The notes beneath the pieces were generated by a model, which saw nothing but the letters and a program-made list of their open reading frames with translations, was not told where the DNA came from and made no database searches. The translations under genes and the position numbers were made by a program. Of a stretch of 64,000 bases of DNA, positions 46,691-58,880 are shown piece by piece. Source of the stretch: Bombus terrestris. Lineage: Eukaryota > Arthropoda > Insecta > Hymenoptera > Apidae. Each line of letters begins with the position of its first letter. Within the stretch, counting starts at the first letter, position 1. The stretch is taken from NCBI RefSeq assembly GCF_910591885.1, contig NC_063272.1, positions 6,584,364 to 6,648,363 of the forward strand, read 5' to 3'.

Positions 46691-49600
46691 AAATAAAAAA
46701 CAAAAGATTCAAGATACGTTTCGTTAAGCGCTCGGTGAATCTTTTTTACCGTATATGCTTTAATAAATTAGCATCAACGTCGAGATTATTAATTATCGTA
46801 AGGTTACATAGCTACAATTAGTCGGGATCGAAGTCAAGATCTAAGGAAGCCGAAGTCAACATAAAGCTTATCAAAATTTACGCCTCTGTCAACCAATTAC
46901 CATCCAAGAATCATGCGACAGTCAGCCGAACAAGTCGCCCCTTGTTACTGTCAGCCCATAAATTGCACCGAACGAATTGCACTGGTCGCTGTAGCTGCGA
47001 ACCATTGCGAGTTAATTTCCCATTCGAGCTAGCAGAACGCGATCTCAAGCGAAACGAAGTCTCTTCTCTTCGAGGCGAATGTGCGATCGATCGATGTTAA
47101 CTGTAGAATATAAACATTTCTAATTTTTACAACCGATCGTTATCAATTATTAATCAGATATCACGTTAAGCTATTAAAACGTCGAAGATAAAATGTCTAC
47201 AATGCTCTACTAATTTGAAAAAGGTTGTAAGTTTTACGAACGTTCCATTAATCCTATCATATTATGAAATCGAATGAAAATTTACAATATAGATAATGAT
47301 TTTCCTAGTTAACTCATCCCGAACCATCAGTTTTAGCCATCGGCAAACTACAAACCACTGGTCTACAAAATGTATCTATCAAGACCAAAGATATCGCTAA
47401 CGATGTTTCACAACTACCATTATCTGTAGCTGGAAAACAGAAATGATCGATATCCTGCCATATCTGATAACATCTCTAACCAAGGCTTTAAATTCCAATT
47501 TCTCTTTCAACCTACCTAATCTACCGATACTTATCGCAATTCATCATGAATGTCGGGTAATAAAAATTTCATCACGGTCTGGTTCATCGAGAACACAACG
47601 TTGCGTTAATGCGACATCTTGTTTGTAATTTCTTATAGCCAATTCACATTATTAGTTCTTAGTCGTTCTAACTGTTTTCTCTTCAATTTATAGAATTTCT
47701 TTCTCTGCCTCTGATTTATGATTAGCTTCTGTAATATACGTATGTATCTATTATTCTGATAGATGTTACAATAATTTGTCAACTGTCGTCTCAGACAAAT
47801 TGCAGAGAAGTAAAATATAAAATGGGAAAAAGAGAGAAGAAAACCTTGATAAAACAACTTACTTCATTTATGGTTGTTCAATAATGTCGCGTTTACGCAA
47901 TTTTTACACATTGCGTATTACAATGCTTGGTCCCTTAGTGATTTAATCGATTGACAAAGGATTTGTCGGTTGACAAAGGATTTGATATTAAACATTTTCT
48001 ATTTTCCACTACAAATATCTTAAAATCAAACAGTTGGATGAGGAATTTTACGTCGAACGAATCCAGCAATGTTATCAAAGCCACGTGAAACCTCATCTTC
48101 GCATTTCGGATTTCATTCGATGAAATGATCGCGTTGCTGAATCTGATACCGTGACATCCATACATAATCATCCGCCGATAGTTTCAGTCTGGCAAACTTA
48201 TCAGCTGTCAGTGGGCTTGACTTTGTAACGCGACTGGATTTATTGCGTATGCTCATGTAGCTTTTAAACTCCTCCATCGCGATAGGCTGGAAATATCTTT
48301 TCATCATATGACATTATGACATTATTTCAAATTCATATTCATATTTCTAAGATATAATTATAATTAAATACTATTAAATATACTTACGACTAACATATAC
48401 ATAGGTAATCTTAAAATGAGGAAAATAAAAATGCTACATTAATTTTAGTTACAATACAGGTAGGATAGTTGAGAAAGTATTAAAAAGTATTAATTTTTAT
48501 CATACATTTGGAATCAAAGCAATTGAGTCGTAAACTTTTCAATTGACAAGACCGTGGATGAAGTTTTATAGCATCAGCACCATTGTACCGTATATCGTCC
48601 CGTATTTATCTTAACGAACTAATAAACATGTCGTTGGCAATTTTTAACGACCGCCGTATTAAGTTAGGCCGGTCCTGATGAAGAACAGAAGCGCGGAATT
48701 GGCTTTCTATGCCGGCAGTATCGAAACTGGCGACAGCTGTTAATGATTCCGCCACCAATGACCCGTTTGCTTCGTCTTTCGCGTTCGAGAAACTGCCGGC
48801 ATTATAACGCCGGTTTATATTCGCCCTGGATTTAACGAACAGCTCCGGTGTTCACTTAGTAGACTATTACTGCCGTAAAATAACGCGGGATATGAACGTA
48901 ACGCGTGAAATACGCTGTGAATCACGGTTTATAAACATCGTTGTGCGCACGTGGTTTCAATGAAATTACATCGCCGTGTCGAAAACTGTATATATCCGAA
49001 TGATGCTGAGAAGTAAGTACTTACTACTAAAAGTATGTACCTATATTCTGCGAGATGCGAATACGTTTAATTAAGAAAGTAGCGGAATTAATTAATTTTT
49101 ATACTTGGTAGTATTTTCTATAACATAACGGTGCACCAATGTTTGAATATGTCTGTCAGTAGAAATTCTTCTATTGATTTCAGATTCATTATTCAGATTC
49201 ATGTGAGAAATAAAACAAATATCAAACGGCTTCCTGAATAGAATACGAAGCAGAGATACATATTTGAAACACGTTTGAATGATGTAGCGCTCTGACACTA
49301 TCTACATAACACTTGGTGAAGCGCGCGATAAATTATGTCTCCCTTTTCGAAGCTGGATGAAAACATATCCGTTTAATCTTGTATTCCAGTTCTTTTTGTC
49401 GATGGTGTAAAAAATGTAACAATAAAATTGAACAGAAAAAAATTTCGAAGATAATTTCCATGTAAAAATGTCAACGATACGATGAAAGAAGTGTAGATGA
49501 TAAAGAAGGATCTTTTCAATGTGTTATATACGTTCCTTGTATAGTGGTGGAAGCCTTAACCTACGTTTACCCGGGACTCGTTTTCCAGTTTTTCTACAGA

Positions 49601-50160
49601 GAAACAAATGGCTGTATAGAAAGAGGAAGCTCTGCTCATAGTAGACAAAAAATAGACATCTGCGAACCAAGCGAAGAAGATAGAATAGAAACTTCATTGA
49701 CAAAACTATGCGGAAGCTATTTTGCTTTTTCTTCTATGCAAGATGTTAAGTAGTCCCTGGGAATTCTCTATCTTTGTTAGAAAAGTTGCTTTTTGTTTGC
49801 TAAAAATGATTAAATTAAGGGCTCTTTTGTATTATTAGTTACAAATATAAATAGTAACAAAGATGAATTAATTTCAATTTTAATTTTGCCTTGATTCTGT
49901 TCACTTCTTCGTACTTGTATCTTCCTTCTTTACAATATTATTAAAAATAGCTTGAAATATACAGAAATATATTGTTATAAATAACTATATTGAATACTAC
50001 ATCCAAATATTCAAAAGGTATCTACATTTTAATAATACCTATTCACATGTAAAACCATATGAAACATAAAGGGCCAAAATATTTCCAAATAAGCAAAATC
50101 AATAAATATAAAACATCACACAAAACCGAGAAGAAAACTCTTTTACACCAATTAGCAGGT
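46691..50160. other. Gene-free stretch with island at 48560-48960
   Basis: The island at 48560-48960 is CpG-rich and closed in all frames over most of its length, so it is not an exon. A 15-base direct duplication (TTGACAAAGGATTTG) lies at 47951-47965 and 47970-47984. A weak fused acceptor/donor (CAG then GTAGGA) is at 48459/48460. The rest is AT-rich and holds nothing supportable. Confidence 0.5.
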
Positions 50161-50900
50161 TAATGCAATGCCCTCGAAACAGAAAGTCGTCGTTTTCACC
50201 CTCGACGGTCAGTGAAACGCGACGATTCCATCGAACGGCGGAGAAACGGCGCGTCGTATAAATTCGCAGCGGCGAAACCGAGGAAGAAGGATGGGTCACG
50301 GTCCTCCGCTGGCGGAATGGCCGTCCAAACGGATATTTATCTCCAGCGTAATTTATACGCGTCATTTTCGGATTCGTCGTCCCGAATTCGATGCGTCCGC
50401 TTTGAGATTTAAGCGCGCCGCGCGCGCGGGCCCGCGCAGCCCCCGTATACAACTCAAAAGCTGAATTTATTGACTGGCGGGGCCGATAAATTGTTTCGTG
50501 GGTCCGTGGCGGGGCGCTGTGGCAGACGTTATTGAGCCATTAAATCGTGATTACCCGCGTGTTATTGAGTGCGGTGACACGAGGACGAGACGTTCTTTCT
50601 TTCTTCCACTGACCGTTCCCCCTCTTCGTCGCTTCGGCTTCTGCCGGTTGCTTCCCCACTTTTTTTTCTTCGCTCCTCTCCTGTCTTCCTTTTTTTCCCC
50701 CGATCTTTTTCGTTTCGTTTTTTCACTCGCTTCAGGAACCCGTTTCACATACCGAGACTTTGTTTCTTTTCGTTTATTGCCTCTGTCCCGATGATAGATT
50801 TGCGAGTCGCCGTTCGACGCGATCGGGGGGGGGGTGAATGCTCGATCCCCCAGAGATAAGATCTCCGTTTAATTGAAACGAAGTTTAACGAAGGAAGTGT
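50161..50900. other. CpG-rich island with a perfect 14-bp GC palindrome
   Basis: A strong GC island. A perfect palindrome GCGCGGGCCCGCGC lies at 50424-50437, CCGATAAA at 50483-50490, a CT-rich tract at 50590-50730 and a G run near 50824-50834. Short frames on both strands (66-117 codons) have low-complexity composition. It could be a CpG-rich enhancer or promoter; no TATA box or exon is evident. Confidence 0.45.
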
Positions 50901-52850
50901 TTCGAGGATTCTCCAGGGGTTGTTGTGGACGGGTAATTGGAAAAGTTTCTCTTGCTTGCAAATTTTCGATAGTCAATATAGCTACTTTTACCTCTTGGAT
51001 CTCTTGAAAAATTTTAAATTTTAGAAAAATGTGTTACAACGATGAAGTATCGCTCTCGTGGTTTCGTTAATTTGTTGTATAAATGTTTGTAAAATCTTTT
51101 TAATCTATCTTTCTCTAGTGACGCTATCAACCTTCTCAGTTACGTCGTACGTATTAAAGCTGTGGAATTTTGAAATTTATTAATAGAGACTTGAATCTCT
51201 TGATTAGGTTGATATTACGTGTAGTTTTATAATATTATAATATAAGAATGTAATAGTATAAGAATACGAAGGTTTGACCTTTTCAGAGGCAAACGCATCA
51301 AAACCTGGAACTTTCAGTAGTATTTTCTTAAAATATACAAAAAATTGGGGAAATGAAAGATAGGTTAGTACACGACAAGCATAATGCTGTAATACGATAC
51401 TGAATGAAACGTAGGGGGTTAAAGAAAAAAATTTGATGAAAGATTATATAGAAAGATACGAATTTCAATACCTCTCAAAGATAAATGAAATTGTACTGGA
51501 TCTGAATTATAATTCAGTTATTCCAGCCATTATTTTTCTATTTCTTACCATTTTTTTTTTTTTTTTTTTTCAATAAAAAGTATGTAAGTAGAGAAAATGT
51601 AAGTTAATACATGATAAATATTATTAATATTACATTTTTCTTACTTTGAATTCGAGATTTGATAGAAAGAAATATTTAATAGATTTCAATATTCCTCGGA
51701 GATATGTTAAACAACATTATGCACCTAAATTATACGTATTTCAGTGATTGCGTGCTTCCTTTAATTTCAGCTTTTATTAATTTGTCGATTAAACGAATAT
51801 ACTAATAAAAGCGTCATTACAGAAATGTGATCTGCAACTCGAACAAAAGCAGTTTGACCGAGCGATTTACGCGATATGACGTTGAATCTGTTACTGCAAT
51901 TTTATGACCTGTAACGAGCGAAACGCATCAATCTGAAAGGCTGATTCCAGCAACGAGGGTAATTACCGCTTGAATATTGTAGCAATTTCGGTGCCCCGGG
52001 AATAACAGTAAAGCATTGCACGTAATAATTAAACATAATTTAATAGCACGAAAGGGCATTAACTTTTGTCAAACTTCCTCGTTAAGTATACGCTCATTTA
52101 CGTTAAAAAAATATTCTGTTTAAAGAAAGATTATGACTGGATCAGATAAACTTCAAAGGTGATTATGAATTTAATGTTATATCATTGCAACTATTATTCT
52201 TGTTATCGCAACATTGCAATAGGGTTAGGAATATAATATTATTCTTCCGCTTCGTATCACACTAAATAATGTGACAAAGCATAAAATTGATTGCCAGTCG
52301 TTCGTAACTACTTTAACTCGTATTAATCACCGGTTTAATGTCCTATTTTAATGCAAATCGTCTGCATTATCAATCAATCACGGTCCGAACAGCTATCATT
52401 TATTTTCTTATTGTCTCTAATTCTTCGAATATTATGTACCATGTTTGTTTCTGTATTGTTTGTACCGTGTAGTTTCTAATGTATATATTTTGCACTTAAA
52501 CATACTTTATATTTTAACAATATAAATCACTGTCACGTAATTTATAGTGAATAATAAACGTAGTGCTATTAATAACGTAATTGAATCCTTGTTCATTTCG
52601 TATCGTATCAGTCATTATCAACCGCATTGATCCCAACTGATCAATTTCTTAATATGCAGTGAGATCATGAAACGATGAATTGACGATGTGATTATTTTCG
52701 ACGTTCAAACTGAAGTTTAACCTCTAAACAGACTAAATGATCAAAGCCGCGAATATTTATTTTATTTGAAGGAATAAATTTATACAGTTTCTACGCGTTG
52801 TTTCGCTTCTCTCTCTCTCTCTCTCTCTCTCTCTTTCAACAAACTGAATC
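50901..52850. other. Gene-free AT-rich stretch with microsatellites
   Basis: A run of 20 T at 51551-51570 and a TC repeat at about 52808-52835. Otherwise AT-rich DNA with no open frame of note. Confidence 0.6.
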
Positions 52851-52855
52851 GTGCT

Positions 52856-53159
52856 TGTTGAAGCGGTCACCACTTCTAGAAAAACTCCACATCTGGTCTT
52901 TTTAGTTTCCTCAAGCGCTGAAGCCATCGACAGCATATAGACAAAAGAATAGCAGGAAGGCAGACCATAAACAGTAGACAGGCGACGTTGGCTTCGGGGT
53001 TTTTCAGTTATAAGGTAACACTGCTAGCGTGCGGATCTGGACCAGCTCAAATTGTATTCCTACTTATTATTACACTTTACTATTAAATCAAATATATATT
53101 TTGTACCTTACACTTTATCCACGCGTGTTTCTCTCTTTATACACCGAATAACCTCAACA
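52856..53159. mobile_element. Solo LTR with perfect target-site duplication
   Basis: The 304-bp unit begins TGTTGAAG and ends CCTCAACA, giving a 6-bp terminal inverted repeat TGTTGA/TCAACA. The five flanking bases GTGCT occur at 52851-52855 and again at 53160-53164. These are the marks of one LTR left by recombination between the two LTRs of a retrotransposon. There is no similarity to the BEL/Pao LTRs. The short length and TGTTGA start would suit a Ty1/copia or Ty3/gypsy element; the superfamily is not decided. On the plus strand the last 100 bases are T-rich. Confidence 0.85.
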
Positions 53160-53164
53160 GTGCT

Positions 53165-54220
53165 AAAAGAAACTCTTTCATACACGTACTTATAAATTAC
53201 ATTGCAGAGCTGAATTAAAGAGTACATGGTGGTTCTAAGTGCACTACAAGACGTTGATAATCAAAGAGGAAAGAAGAAAAAAGTAAAAAAGGGAAACAAA
53301 GGAACAATGGTAGGGCTCAATGAAGAATTTGCAGCGGCGTGCGTGCCGACAATAGCTGAGGGCTATAATCGCAGTCTAAATATGCATGCTGGATGCGGCT
53401 ATCGGGGTTGACTGTTCCATATTCAGCGATTAAGTGTGATGTACGAGTTTTGAGTGTCGCGGCATATCAAACAGGCGTAATCGTACATGTAGTAATCCCT
53501 CGCCAGCTGTCTCCCTTCCATTCGACGATTCTACCCCTCCGCATGATAAATTCCCGCGCAATTAACTAAACTGTGCACGACGCCGATGGAACGTACGTAT
53601 CGCGAATGCTAAATGAATGACGACGCGACTTTTGTCGACCTCGATCAGAGTGCCGTTTTATATCACGCATTGGCTCGTCTGTCTCATGGAAACGATCGAT
53701 GCGTTTCGATTCGTGGAAATTAAGCTTCCTCCATAATAGAGTACAATTCACCGTTTTACAGTGAAGTCTCTACGATACTAGAAATAGCAGTTCAAAAATG
53801 TGTAGTTAATTGTACGTTACAATTAGAGACATGTCTATTCGCGTGCTATTGATAGATACGTGCTACAAGAACCTGTTAAATGTCTCACGCAAATTGCAGA
53901 GAAGTATATAAGAATAAAAAAAAAGAATAATAGAATAAAAATAAAAAAATAACATAAAAAGTGTGTTTCTTTAAAGAAAATACAAAAATAAGAAAAATAT
54001 AATAAACGCCAAGCTTCGAGCTTTTGAAACGGTCATTCAATTTTGTTATGGGACTATACAATGGGACTCGGGAAGAGAAAGACACTTGAGGGTGCCATAA
54101 ATTAGTCAGCAATGCGTCGTGAGTCAAGCAGATTGACTATTCTGCAACCTTGACGCAGAAAAAACGTATTCTTTCGTAGAGCCGTCGACGCGGATGATCG
54201 TTTAAAAATATTTTGTTTTT
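53165..54220. other. Spacer with dispersed repeat family B, copy 2
   Basis: A GC-richer patch at 53420-53720 has no gene. From about 53800 to 54115 the complement resembles the region 29600-29770; the 25 bases at 54080-54104 are the exact complement of 29610-29634. A poly-A-rich tract at 53915-54000 separates the parts. A minus-strand frame across it (53885-54127) is a chance frame. Confidence 0.45.
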
Positions 54221-54326
54221 TATTATTTAATTTGTATTTTACAATTTATCTAACTGGACATTTGGTAAATTTTTCTAATTTAATTACTAAATAACATGTG
54301 GATGGCTACTCCCAGCGGGATACCAT
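54221..54326 (+). repeat. Dispersed repeat family C, copy 1
   Basis: About 105 bases that match the complement of 62759-62868 with roughly ten differences. Well-conserved words are AATTTGTATTTTACAATTT, GGTAAATTTTTCTA and CTAAATAACATGTGGATGGC, then a CCAGCGGGAT near the end. I do not recognise the family and see no terminal repeats. The AT-rich left part next to a sharply conserved GC-richer right end could be the 3' part of a retroelement. Confidence 0.75.
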
Positions 54327-55101
54327 CTTCGAGTTTGACTAATTTAAAAATATGTAGATGTATTTCATATACGAACATTTAGTAGTATTTTACGTACGTA
54401 TAAGAATCTCTGGTTCTATTATATCTAAATGGTTTATCTGTATCTAGATAGATTTGTTTATACTTATACAAGTTTGCAGATGCAATCGATCTGTCCAGTG
54501 ATGGGTCAGATAGACGGTTTGGTCATCGCGTGACAGGCTTTGAACATCTGGTTTCTGCATGTTCTCACTCATCAATTTCATTAGACGTTTTCGCTTGCAT
54601 GGCAGTCCTTCCTTTTACCTTTTCCTACGTTCTCCTTTTGAGAACCATAGGTCGATGCCAGGAAAAAAATTGAGTAGAACCTTCCTGACAGTCGTAGCAG
54701 TGACGTAGCTTGTTACTAATATTTGTTGTATATTTTTCATGTATTTGCATTATTAATATTAGAGGAACTGTTTCTGAAATTGCTTATATTATAATAGAAA
54801 TGTTTAGTTGTTAGAGCGATTGAATTTAAGAAGAGTTTTTAATATACAATAAAATAGTGAATAAATATAACAAATAAAAATCATCTATTTTGATACGATT
54901 GTAAAGCGAATGAATTGTTTATTACAAAAATAGTGAAAAATATTAGAATTACGAACTCAAATAGTTCTAAATAGCGTGTCGTAAAATAAAAATGTTACAA
55001 CGTCGGATACTCACCAATATAGCACTAATACACAACCAGATAATTACATATGTGTGTAGATAAATTGATAACCGGTAAAGTAGGTAGGTTTGTCATTCAA
55101 A
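54327..55101. other. Gene-free AT-rich stretch before tRNA-Asp
   Basis: AT-rich, no open frame of note, no recognised repeat. Confidence 0.6.
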
Positions 55102-55173
55102 TCCTCGTTAGTACAGTGGTCAGTATCCCCGCCTGTCACGCGGGAGACCGGGGTTCGATTCCCCGACGGGGAG
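55102..55173 (+). tRNA. tRNA-Asp (anticodon GUC)
   Basis: A 72-nt cloverleaf without intron. The acceptor TCCTCGT pairs with ACGGGGA (one T-G pair) and the discriminator is G. The anticodon arm is CCCGC-CTGTCAC-GCGGG with GTC at 55135-55137. The T arm GGGGTTCGATTCCCC is perfect. The D-loop region carries C where many animal copies have T (GTACAGTGGTCAG), which does not disturb the fold. T runs from about 55187 can act as terminator. Confidence 0.97.
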
Positions 55174-58100
55174 AGAGAGAAATATTTTTATTTTTAACAA
55201 TGATGATGTAATTATGTATCTTATGCATAATGCAAATATGTAAATATTCATAAAATAGTAAATTTTTGATAACATAAGAAAAAAAAAGTAAAACTTCTGA
55301 AAAAAAAAGATTCTTCAGAATCATCAAAAATTCTTCCGTTATATTCACCTCGAATTTCACCCGACTGACCGATGTTGTTTAATCAGCTGAAGACAAATGG
55401 ACGAAACACACAGCGTAATAACAAACTATGCATATAATATTCTTTGTAAAACTTCCTCGATAACAAAATTAAGGGCAATGTTCCTTGCCTGGACATTGCC
55501 TCGTTGCGAAACCACATTCTTCATCACACCGCGTCATCCACCAAACAAAATACGCATAAAACACAATCATCCGCCCAATTTTATACTTCGTACCATAAAA
55601 TTCCAAACGAAATCGCGAGAAGTCACCATGAAACGACAGCTCCTCACGAAACCTTCGTTAATTCTCTCGTAATATCCAGGTGTAGTATAACTCAGTAAAT
55701 TACTATAATCATCGATATTATGTATCTGCTTACGCGAGAGAAAGAGACTATTATATGCCTCGTAGATAATAACGAGCGTCTCGTTGTCTCGGATCGATGC
55801 GCAGTATCGGTAAAACCCTTGTATCAATGTGAATGAGAAAGCCACGGTTTCCAAGAGGAAGAACGTAATTAGCTGGATGTAATTGCACCCATAAGGATCC
55901 CTCCTGGAGTTTCGAAGTCGCAGCGAGACATCATTTCTCCTTTAAGTCCCCTCGCTCGCCTCCCTCGCTCTTCCTTCCTTTCCACCCCAGTGAAACCGAC
56001 TTCGGGGTCTTGATCGTGTTTACCCGTAATAAGCCTTAATCGGGGCTAGATTTAGTGGCGCGCGGCCTTTTTTGAATTACACCCTCGTTGCACGCAACGA
56101 TCGAGGGCCGCGTATGTATACGCCCCTTTGGAGTGGAGCCGCGAGACCGAGGGACACCTCGTGAATCCGCCTTAATTTCGGCCGCCTCCGGCGATCATTT
56201 CGCTCAATAAATCTCGTTTACGGGGAGAGTCTTGTTGGCCACGTTGGACGAACAACGCGGTCGCAATTTGCGGTATTGTCGGCTAACTGGCCGGACAGAA
56301 TTGGCTTTTTCGAGAGGCTTGACGCGGACCCGGAACAGACCGCCGATCGTTGATCGCGTAGGATCGTAAGGACAAGAGGTTTAGTTTGTTTTCGGATTTG
56401 TTTGTTTTTGGATTTTGCGATAACGTTGCCAGCCATTTAGGATCTCTGCGTAATTTTGCACGTGTAACAATTTAATTACTGAATCACAGGCGCGTGATAT
56501 TCTTCTTAGACAAACGTGTTTTCTCACGATATATAAATAAACTTACAGAGTTACGTTTATATGTCTCAGCCTAATCTTCGTACTGTTGTACATTTCCAAG
56601 AAGTCGAAAAAGATTCCAATAGATTTATCAACGTCTTTAGTACAGGTATAATATTAGATTATTCGTTTGTTTCATCTTTTGGAACGATGCGAGCAAAAAT
56701 AAAAACTCTTCTCAGGCAAATTCACGAATAGAATTCCACGTCTTTCATTCATTATAAAAGATAAGCAATCGATTCGCGATAAACATTACAAGTCAAAATA
56801 GGTATATTTGACTTGCAAATAACGAAACACTTATTACTGTAACGTTTTCATTACTCGCGACAAACTTTAACCAATGCAATTGTAAGCACTAATCTTACAA
56901 ATTAGAAGTCTTATCGTAATCATCTCAAAGAATGCAATTTAACAAACAATCCGTATCGTCCTGTTCCACATACCATTCCACTGGCTTAATAGTTAGTTTC
57001 AGAAATAGTATTGCGAACAAAGTTGGAGTTGTTCCGCTTCATGGAACGTGGTCGCTTAATAGTTAGTGGCCGTTTTGTTGAAAGGTTATCATACTGACCC
57101 AGTTGGCTTACCAACGAACGAACGAACCATATTTAAAGATAAGAATCCGTATTTAAAATTTGATGCTCGTAAATAGAAAAAACGATGATACGTGAAATTA
57201 ACGCAATGCACACTGTGCATTGTGATCGTTGTTCGATCTTGATCTTATTAGTCGACGATATGTATAATCAGATTGTACCTAAGCAATAGAAATGTAAACC
57301 ATAAGTAGCCCAAAAGACCGATAGAGGAGATGGTAAAAATCGTTTGTAGATCAGAACCTAATCACTTGAAAATTAGCTCGCTCATTTCTTATACGATTCT
57401 ACTAGTATGTCTGTTGCTACATTAGACGCTAGAATTTGGGTGAAGGTACGTATAATTACAATTTCCAATTAAAATATTTCTTTCTTTCTTTAAAGGCAAT
57501 TTAAAAAGCGCGGTTCAGGCTATCTTGTAATCTTGATTGTTCTGTGTCAAGAAGGTATTGTATTACATTGCTATATAGTTCTTCCTTCCTACAAACTGCT
57601 GTATTGGGTGTCCTTTACTTTTTTTTAATCCATTCGTAACGGCAGAGTAAGGAAAATACTAACAAAGATTTTATAAACAGACTTTTATTCACGTCGGATC
57701 GCCTAATATCAAGTTTCAGGAAAACTGCACGTTATATGCATTTTTTCATCTTTATCTCGAATCCTCATTCGAATGCCGCATTGTGTGTCGCGACCAAAGT
57801 CACGTTAAGTTTCTCCGTCATAGTAATTAGTTGTAATTAAAACTTATTGATAAGAATTTTAAAACTTAATTAAATCCTCTTCCAACTATCACACCTATTC
57901 GACAAATATTATCATAATGGAATGGTTAAAAACGTCGAAAACACGCCTATCTCTTCTATCATCCTGTCGTGTTATTTCTTTCCTAACCTGACAATTTTAT
58001 CGCTTCGATACCGATTACTTGCGATCGCAAGCAAGTAATTAACCGGCGCGCGGATCGTTGAAAAATTGGTGGCGCGTAATACCCTATCGCGCAAAAACGA

Positions 58101-58880
58101 AATAAAATGTGACGTGCCGCGTAAATATTCCCTGTTATAACAATCCACGAACGACAACGCCCGAAAAATCTCTTTTCCCTTCCCTGTTAATATTTACCTT
58201 ATAGGCGGAGCCTGTAATCTTCGAGCGAAGATACATTTTGTGATCAATCTTGCGGGAAGGGTGAATTGATTTCGACGAAGAACAAAACTTGGTTCGTTAC
58301 AGCTGTTGTACAGGGTGACGCTTTCGCTAGTTAAACACAGATCACAGTTGTCAATTTCGTACAAACTTATTGTGATCGATGATTCCTCGTATCTTTAGTG
58401 AAATTTTAAACGTCCCGAAAACGAAACACATGTTCGTCGTATTATGCGTAATGAGTTGGTCAAACTTACGTTAAAATCAAATACACACATATATCATATT
58501 TTTCTTTGGTAATCTTTATATAGAAGATAGGAAGAGAAACGAGGGCTATTCATTTTTTTTAGTTTTGTAATATATTTTGTCTTTTAGAATTGCAGTAGCA
58601 AAACTACCAAATCACAGTGATTCTAATGTTCAAAATGTCTCCGTAAAAAACAGGAAATCTACTCTGCACTGCAACAGAACACGAATGAAGATAATTAACA
58701 TTCTATTAATCGTTTTGTTTTAAGGTGTATAATTAAGATATAATTTGCGAATAATATAAAGTTAAATTGTTTAAATGTTGTTCCTTTTTTTAGTGAACCA
58801 AAATGTTGAAAATTAATTTTCTTGATAAAGCTATCTTGTGGCGTTTCATTGCTTTTCTCCCTTTACTCTTCATATAACGA
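55174..58880. other. Gene-free stretch with CpG island 55860-56420
   Basis: The island is among the most GC-rich parts of the window. It contains a stem CCCTCG...CGAGGG at 56082-56107 enclosing CGTTGC-AC-GCAACG, so a compact hairpin is possible. No exon is seen. Two copies of CTTAATAGTTAGT lie about 68 bp apart (about 56984 and 57054), hinting at a small local duplication. A further GC patch is at 58000-58280. The rest is AT-rich. Confidence 0.5.

Noticed and set aside
48440..48470. Fused acceptor/donor CAG then GTAGGA
   Set aside because: The pyrimidine tract is interrupted by purines, the donor is weak, and no downstream donor is present.
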